Assembly: GCF_009498035.1 (NCBI RefSeq)
Contig: NZ_CP034550.1
Location: 5,952,001 to 6,016,000 of the forward strand
DNA length: 64,000 nt
Source of the DNA: Saccharothrix syringae
GTDB taxonomy: Bacteria > Actinomycetota > Actinomycetes > Mycobacteriales > Pseudonocardiaceae
Reading direction: 5' to 3'
Within the stretch, counting starts at the first letter, position 1; every line of letters starts with the position of its first letter. The notes under the pieces were generated by a model. That model worked only from the letters and a program-made list of their open reading frames with translations, searched no databases and was not told where the DNA came from. Of the stretch, positions 58,879-64,000 are shown piece after piece. The position numbers and the translations under genes are program-made.

Positions 58879-60402
58879 GTGTTCGTGACCGGTGGGGCGC
58901 GTTCGACGAGCGGGGACAACGACGAGATCAACGCCTTCGCGGCGGAACTCACCCGTTGGCGTGACGTGCGCGGGCTGTCCCGCACCGCACTGGCCAAGCT
59001 GATGGGCTACGACCGCTCGTACGTATCCAAGGTGGAGTCGGGGCACGAGCGGCCATCACGGGAGTTCGCGCTCCAGGCCGAAGCCGCGTTGAAGGCCGGC
59101 GGGGCGCTGCGCACCGCGTTCCGCGAGTACGAGTCAGGCCGCACCGGCAAGTCCCGACCGCCGCTGTCACCCACTCCCGCGGAGCAGTCCGGCGCGGGCA
59201 GCCTGGTGGTCGACCACGACGACGCCACCCTGCACTACGACGGGCACACCTACCGGCTCACCCAGCGCCGCCGCCTGGTCAACGGCGGTGCCGAGCCCAT
59301 CACCCGCTACCTGATCCGCATCTCCGTCGACCGCCACCCCGGCGACCCCGAACGGTCCACCCGCCTCTACAGCACCGACCCGCTGACCTGGGACGAGATC
59401 GACCTGCACGCCTGGCACGGCCAGGACCGGGCCGAGCCGATGAGCTGGAGCGCCCACCACGACCGCGACGCCCTCAAAGAGGTCTGGCTGCACTTCTCCG
59501 GCGACACCGGCCACTTCCCGCTCTACCCCGGCGAGTCGACCTGGATCGAGTACGAGTACACCGTCCGCGACACCCACTGGGGCAACTGGTTCCAACGCGC
59601 CGTCCGGCTGCCCACCGCCAAGCTGTCGGTGTCGCTGAACTTCCCCGCCGACCTCACCCCGGTGGTGTGGGGCCTGCACACCTCCATGACCGCCGAGGCC
59701 ATGCCCTTCCCCACCGCCATCGACCGCACCATCGACCACGATCGGGTGATCTTCGCCTGGTCCTGCCAGGACCCGCCCCTGCACGCCCGCTACCGGCTCG
59801 AATGGGACTTCCGCGGCCGCACTACCGCCGACACCGCGCCCGCGCGCCCCAGCGAAACCATGGCCGCGCTCGGTGTGGTCCAGGACGGCGACCCGCTGCT
59901 GCGCCGCACCGCCCGCCCCTTCGACCTGCCCGCCGAGGCCGAGGACGCCCGCCGGGTCATCGCCGAGCTGCACTCCGCCGCCGAACGCATCGCCCACGCC
60001 CACACCTTCGGCAAGGGCATGGGCATCGCCGCACCCCAGATCGGCATCGACCGCGCCGCCGCCCTCGTCCGCCCGCCCGGCACCGATCCGATCACCCTGC
60101 TCAACCCAAGGATCATCGAGAACGGCACCGAGACCGACGAGCAGTACGAGGGCTGCCTGAGCTTCTTCGACGTCCGCTGCCTGGTCCCCCGACCGATGCA
60201 GATCCACGTCGAGCACACCGACATCACCGGCGAGAAGAAGATCACCGTCTTCGACCGCGGCATGGCCCGCCTGGTCGCCCACGAGGTCGACCACCTCCAC
60301 GGCACCCTCTGCCGCGACCACCTGCCCGACGGACGACAGCCCATCCCGGTCGAGCAGTACCGCGGCACCGGCCAGACCTGGAACTACAGCGGATCGCCGT
60401 GA
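58879..60402 (+). CDS. HTH (Xre-type) regulator fused to a peptide deformylase-like domain
   Basis: 507 aa from GTG 58879 (a second GTG two codons later is possible). About residues 18-80: Xre-type HTH (LSRTALAKLMGYDRSYVSKVESG). About 105-320: a beta-rich domain of unknown function (EPITRYLIRISVDRHPGDPERS, FPLYPGESTWIEYEYTV, DPPLHARYRLEWDF). About 330-500: peptide deformylase fold with all three motifs, GMGIAAPQIG near 380, EGCLSFF near 423 and HEVDHLHG near 467. The metal ligands (one Cys, two His) and catalytic Glu are intact, so enzymatic activity is plausible. It is divergent from the FxLD operon and likely its regulator. Whether the deformylase acts on protein N-termini, on a peptide, or senses a ligand cannot be told. 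Confidence 0.85.
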   Translation: MFVTGGARSTSGDNDEINAFAAELTRWRDVRGLSRTALAKLMGYDRSYVSKVESGHERPSREFALQAEAALKAGGALRTAFREYESGRTGKSRPPLSPTPAEQSGAGSLVVDHDDATLHYDGHTYRLTQRRRLVNGGAEPITRYLIRISVDRHPGDPERSTRLYSTDPLTWDEIDLHAWHGQDRAEPMSWSAHHDRDALKEVWLHFSGDTGHFPLYPGESTWIEYEYTVRDTHWGNWFQRAVRLPTAKLSVSLNFPADLTPVVWGLHTSMTAEAMPFPTAIDRTIDHDRVIFAWSCQDPPLHARYRLEWDFRGRTTADTAPARPSETMAALGVVQDGDPLLRRTARPFDLPAEAEDARRVIAELHSAAERIAHAHTFGKGMGIAAPQIGIDRAAALVRPPGTDPITLLNPRIIENGTETDEQYEGCLSFFDVRCLVPRPMQIHVEHTDITGEKKITVFDRGMARLVAHEVDHLHGTLCRDHLPDGRQPIPVEQYRGTGQTWNYSGSP

Positions 60403-60803
60403 GCGCTGACCACCGCCTGCACCTGCTCAGCATGCCGTGATCGCGCCCGGACGTCACTCACCGGTCCGACTTCTTCCGCCACTGGAAGTCGGTCCGCTCG
60501 ACCGCAGCGAGCAGTAGCCGCCGCCTCGTCCTCGCCCGGCTTCGGCCAGTCGTCACGCACCTTCTTGCCGAACCGCGAGGCCGAGACCAAGTAAGCAGTG
60601 GTCCAGGCTGCCCGGGCGGTCCACTGCCCTCTCTCCCGGTCGGTGGACCGCGGTCATTTCCGCGGGCTTCGCCGACCTTTGCGCAAGATGACCCCCTTGC
60701 GGAACTATCGGCCCGGCCGCTGCGTCAACCCGGGACGGGTGCCCGTTCGCCGGGAATGCGTCGCGGCGGGCACGCGGTACGAACTCACGGGGGGTGAGCT
60801 GCT
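60403..60803. other. Intergenic region between the HTH-deformylase gene and the toxin gene
   Basis: About 400 nt without a confident gene. On the minus strand, 60384-60590 encodes a protein-like but short stretch (SRFGKKVRDDWPKPGEDEA...), possibly a gene remnant; it lacks a ribosome site and overlaps the neighbour. A hairpin at 60616-60651 follows. The promoter of the toxin gene should lie between the hairpin and 60804. Confidence 0.35.
60616..60651 (+). terminator. Hairpin in the 60.6-kb intergenic region
   Basis: GCGGTCCAC/GTGGACCGC, perfect 9-bp arms (60616-60624, 60643-60651) with an 18-nt loop. It is a plausible stop for the HTH-deformylase transcript, although 214 nt downstream of its stop codon. 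Confidence 0.45.
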
Positions 60804-63800
60804 GTGACCGGTTCCAACGACCTGGTCGTCAAGCCCGATGCCGAGCCGGGTGGATTCTTCAACGCCGGTACAGGTGACAACGGCTGGGCGACGGGCATCT
60901 CCATCGCCGAGTCCGCGATGGACACCTACAACGGCATCAAGGACGGCAACTGGATCCAGGCCGGCCTGGGCATGGTCGGCCTGGCGGCGGACGCCGCGGC
61001 GATGGCCATCGACCCGTTCGGGACGCTGCTGTCCTCGGCGGCGGCGTTCCTGATGGAGCACGTGCAGCCGCTCAAGGACATGCTCGACAAGCTGGCGGGC
61101 GACCCACCGGTGATCGAGTCGTACTCCACGACGTGGGGCAAGGTCTCCGAGGAGCTGGGGAAGGTCGCCCAGGAGTACGCGGAGGCGGTGAAGTCCGGCA
61201 CGCAGGGCTGGACCGGTCCGGCGGCCGAGGCATACCTGGCCAACTCCAAGCAGCACTCGGATGCGTTGTCCGGTGCGGCGTCGGCGGCGGGGACCGTGGG
61301 CACCGTGGTCGGGATGATGGGCATGGTGGTGGGGTTCGTGCGCGAGGTGGTGCGCGACCTGATCGCCGATCTGGTGGGCAAGCTGATCGCCTGGGTGTTG
61401 GAGGCGGTGTTCAGCCTGGGGTTCGGCACGCCGGTGATCGTGGCGCAGGCGGTGACCGCGATCTCGAAGTGGGCCGCGAAGATCGCGAAGATCGTCCAGG
61501 ATCTGTTGGACACGATCAAGAAGGTCTCGCCGCTGCTCAAGCGTTTGGTCGAGGTCTTCGAGAAGATCATGAAGGTGGTCGGCAAGCTGGCCGGCAAGGC
61601 CACCGGCCTGGACGTGCTCTCGCCCAGCAGCATCAAGCACGGCGGGTTCCTGCAACGCGGCAACAGGGGCCTTGACGGCTCGCCGGGCAGCAGCCCTGAC
61701 GGCAACTCCCCCGACGGGAACACCTCCGGCGGCGACCGCCCCGGCAGCCCTGACACCGGCACCGGCCGCGATGGCGGCACCGGCGACCGGGGCACCGACA
61801 CACCGTCAAACCGGCCCAGCGGCACCACCACGACGTCCAGCACCGCCCCAACCGTCGACACCCCGCGCCCCGGCCGGGACCCGGACCTGCCGACCGGGAA
61901 CCCGCGCCCCGGCACCAGCCCTTCCGCCCCCGAGGCACCGCACACCACCTCCAGCAGCTACCCCCCGCGCGGCACCGGCCGCGACGGCGGCACGGCGCCG
62001 AACAGCCCGCAGCCGGGCACCTCGCCCTCCGGCAGGACCCCGGGTCACAACGCTCCTGGTCACAGCGCTCCCAGCCATAACTCGCCGAGCCACAGCACCC
62101 CCAGCCACAGCACCCCCAGCCACAACTCACCCAGCTACAGCACTCCGTCCGGCGCCCCCGGCCACACCAGCCCGAGCGGAAACGCCCCGAGCCCGACCCG
62201 CCCCGATCACACCTCGGCCTCCACCGCCGCCGCACCACCCCGGGCGGACCAACCGCACACCCCCACGTCCCCCAGCCCCCACCACACCTCCCCCACCGGT
62301 CAGCCCACCCCCGGCGGCATGCCCAGCAGCCCCGGCACGCACGGCGGCTCGCCCAGTGGCGGCGGTCCGAGCCCGCGCCCCAGCAGCGGCGGCTGGACCG
62401 GAACTCCGGGCAGCAGGGGCGACCTGGGCTCCAGCGTCCCGCCCGCCCGCACCCCCGACGGCCCTCGCCCTTCGGGCCACACCCCGTCACACACCAACCC
62501 GTCCCACGCTGGCCCGTCCCACGCCACCCCGCCGCACAGCACCCAGCCGCACGCCGGCCCGTCGCCAACCGGTCCCGGCCAGCACGGTCCCGGCCAGCAC
62601 ACCCCGAACCGCCCCGGCCCCACCCAGCAACCTCCGCACCCCCGCCCAGGCCAGCCCAACTACGGCCCACCGCCGCAACGCGGCCCCCAGCAGCCGACCA
62701 GGCCCGCCACACCGCACCAGCCACCCGCCCCGAGGCACACCCCGGACGCCGTGCCACCACGCCGCCAGCCGGACGCGTGGACCCCACCGCGCCGCGAGCC
62801 CGACAACATCCCCGCCCCTCGCCGCGACCCGGAAGCCTGGACGCCGCCACACCGCGACCCCGACAGCAACCTGGACCACACCCCGCACCCCGACCAGCCC
62901 CACCCCGACCAGCCGAGCATCGACGAGGCCCACGCCCGCCACGGCGAAACCACCCCCGCCGGCATCTCCCACCACCGCGGCGACCCCACCATGGGCGACC
63001 TCCCCCACCGCGTCCCCCACGACCCCCGCTACTTCACCGCCGACGTCCACATCACCCCCGACGGCCACGCCCGCATCGGCAACCACACCTACACCCCCGA
63101 GCAATACGGCGACCTCCTGCGCCGCCACGGCTGGAACGGCCACACCCCCCTCCGCCTCATCGGCTGCGACGCCGCCACCAACGACTTCGCCCACCGCCTC
63201 TCCCGCCACACCGGCGCCGACGTCCTCGCCCCCACCAAACCCGCCTGGACCGACACCCACGGCCGCGTCTACACCAGCGACGCCGAACTCGCCCCCGACG
63301 GCACCCGCCACCCCCGCATCCCACCCAACGGCGAATGGCACACCCACCACCCCGACGGCACCACCACCACAACAACCAACGACGGCTACGCCCCCAACAC
63401 CCCCGACAACCACAAAACCGACCACACCACCCCCGACGGTGCCCGCGACCGCGGTCAGCAGGACGGCGGGTCGGACTGGCGCGACCGGCCGGGCCCGGTC
63501 ACCGGCAAGTCGCCGAACGACAAGCTCGCGGACCTGGACCACGTCAAGAAGCACTACCTGGTCCGGTACACCAACAACCGGTGGGAGCTCTACGTCAACC
63601 CTCACAGCGGCACCGACCTGGACGGCAGGGCACCGGACCCGGTCGACGTCTCGCCCGCGGACTGGGAGCCCCCGAAGCGCCCGGACGGCAAGGGGGACCT
63701 GGACAGCCTCACCCAGGAGGACTTCGAGAAGATCGAGCTGAAGTTCAAGGACGACCGCGAGACGTTCGACTCGCAGCCCCTCGAAGGCTCCACGGTCCAC

Positions 63801-64000
63801 GGCTCCCGCGACACCCTCTCGCCGGAGGAGCAGTGGGAGGCCGACCGGCTGGCCCACATGCGGCCGGGCGCCCAGGCCGGCTACAACGAGATCGACGCGC
63901 CGTTCGCCGTCGAACGCGCCAACGACAAGGTCGACGCCGCGCAGAAGAAGCTCGACGAAGCCAACGCCAGCGGTGAACCGGCCCGCATCAGCAAGGCGGA
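60804..64000 (+). CDS. Large WXG100-like polymorphic toxin-type protein (C-terminus outside window)
   Basis: The frame from GTG 60804 (GGGGTGAG upstream) stays open to the window end, 1065 codons. About residues 1-280: helical WXG100/LXG-like part with the W-x-G turn in GWTGPAAEAY near 135, then hydrophobic helices (TVVGMMGMVVGFV, LIAWVLEAVFSLGFG). About 290-710: Pro/Gly/Ser/His-rich spacer with pentapeptide repeats. About 719-850: a domain with HGWNGHTPLRLIGCDAA and FAHRLSRHTGADVLAPTKPAW, resembling a degenerate Cys-peptidase-like module common in actinobacterial polymorphic toxins. About 870-1065: charged linker (VRYTNNRWELYVNP, helical Lys/Glu). N-terminal WXG-type proteins are exported by type VII secretion. 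The toxic C-terminal tip and immunity gene would lie to the right, outside the window. Confidence 0.78.
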   Translation, partial: MTGSNDLVVKPDAEPGGFFNAGTGDNGWATGISIAESAMDTYNGIKDGNWIQAGLGMVGLAADAAAMAIDPFGTLLSSAAAFLMEHVQPLKDMLDKLAGDPPVIESYSTTWGKVSEELGKVAQEYAEAVKSGTQGWTGPAAEAYLANSKQHSDALSGAASAAGTVGTVVGMMGMVVGFVREVVRDLIADLVGKLIAWVLEAVFSLGFGTPVIVAQAVTAISKWAAKIAKIVQDLLDTIKKVSPLLKRLVEVFEKIMKVVGKLAGKATGLDVLSPSSIKHGGFLQRGNRGLDGSPGSSPDGNSPDGNTSGGDRPGSPDTGTGRDGGTGDRGTDTPSNRPSGTTTTSSTAPTVDTPRPGRDPDLPTGNPRPGTSPSAPEAPHTTSSSYPPRGTGRDGGTAPNSPQPGTSPSGRTPGHNAPGHSAPSHNSPSHSTPSHSTPSHNSPSYSTPSGAPGHTSPSGNAPSPTRPDHTSASTAAAPPRADQPHTPTSPSPHHTSPTGQPTPGGMPSSPGTHGGSPSGGGPSPRPSSGGWTGTPGSRGDLGSSVPPARTPDGPRPSGHTPSHTNPSHAGPSHATPPHSTQPHAGPSPTGPGQHGPGQHTPNRPGPTQQPPHPRPGQPNYGPPPQRGPQQPTRPATPHQPPAPRHTPDAVPPRRQPDAWTPPRREPDNIPAPRRDPEAWTPPHRDPDSNLDHTPHPDQPHPDQPSIDEAHARHGETTPAGISHHRGDPTMGDLPHRVPHDPRYFTADVHITPDGHARIGNHTYTPEQYGDLLRRHGWNGHTPLRLIGCDAATNDFAHRLSRHTGADVLAPTKPAWTDTHGRVYTSDAELAPDGTRHPRIPPNGEWHTHHPDGTTTTTTNDGYAPNTPDNHKTDHTTPDGARDRGQQDGGSDWRDRPGPVTGKSPNDKLADLDHVKKHYLVRYTNNRWELYVNPHSGTDLDGRAPDPVDVSPADWEPPKRPDGKGDLDSLTQEDFEKIELKFKDDRETFDSQPLEGSTVHGSRDTLSPEEQWEADRLAHMRPGAQAGYNEIDAPFAVERANDKVDAAQKKLDEANASGEPARISKA
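62043..62147 (+). repeat. Seven tandem 15-bp units encoding (G/S)-(H/Y)-(N/S)-x-P
   Basis: Seven in-frame pentapeptides, GHNAP GHSAP SHNSP SHSTP SHSTP SHNSP SYSTP, at 62043-62147 in the proline-rich spacer of the toxin-type protein. The central two are identical in DNA, which points to expansion by slippage. Confidence 0.9.

Noticed and set aside
60598..60807. Small plus-strand frame overlapping the toxin start by GTGA
   Set aside because: No ribosome site, a basic composition typical of spurious frames, and it runs through a hairpin that looks like a terminator.

Overview
The window is very GC-rich DNA with strong third-position GC bias, frequent GTG starts, SARP-type regulators and three natural-product loci side by side. 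That points to a filamentous actinomycete, probably Pseudonocardiales (Saccharothrix, Actinosynnema or Lentzea-like). The genus is an inference from gene content only.

Layout. (1) 1-5397, minus strand: the start of a polycyclic tetramate macrolactam (PTM)-type locus. A membrane fatty-acid-hydroxylase/sterol-desaturase homologue is followed by an iterative-type PKS (KS-AT-DH-KR...) that runs off the left edge. (2) 6338-17075: a secreted alpha/beta hydrolase, a 66-aa secreted peptide ending in a tandem NGYTWS repeat, a Tat-exported flavin amine oxidase, an acyl-CoA-dehydrogenase-fold flavin monooxygenase, an AfsR-like SARP/NB-ARC/TPR regulator, and a divergent imine-reductase-type enzyme behind tandem 11-bp repeats. 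(3) 17361-22962: a SARP regulator with a degenerate cyclase-like C-terminal half, an HxlR regulator, and small accessory genes (DUF4082-like secreted protein, lipoprotein, DUF1877, SMI1/KNR4-like). (4) 23006-52704: a complete modular PKS in three collinear minus-strand genes (loading KSQ plus modules 1-2; modules 3-4; module 5 plus terminal thioester reductase). A divergent pair of an NTF2/ketosteroid-isomerase-like protein and a class III aminotransferase follows. (5) 52788-60402: a class I lanthipeptide locus of the FxLD type (small Cys-rich protein, FxLD precursor, LanB, LanC, isoaspartyl-type methyltransferase in a tightly coupled minus-strand operon), with a divergent HTH-peptide deformylase fusion. 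(6) 60804-64000: a very large WXG100-like polymorphic-toxin-type protein running off the right edge.

How the PKS locus should work. The loading module has Gln in place of the KS Cys, and every AT carries the malonyl-type HAFH motif, so the chain is acetate plus five malonate units (C12). Modules 1, 2, 3 and 5 carry DH and KR. Module 4 has an eroded DH and a KR that has lost its NADPH-binding loop, so a ketone should remain at C5. The terminal reductase would release an aldehyde, the aminotransferase would turn it into a primary amine, and attack on the C5 ketone would close a six-membered cyclic imine bearing a heptatrienyl chain. This is the logic of the coelimycin/nigrifactin/argimycin family of polyketide alkaloids. 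The imine reductase and the two flavoenzymes about 6-13 kb further left fit as tailoring enzymes, but unrelated-looking genes lie between, so that link is an inference.

No rRNA, tRNA, CRISPR array, insertion sequence or origin was recognised.
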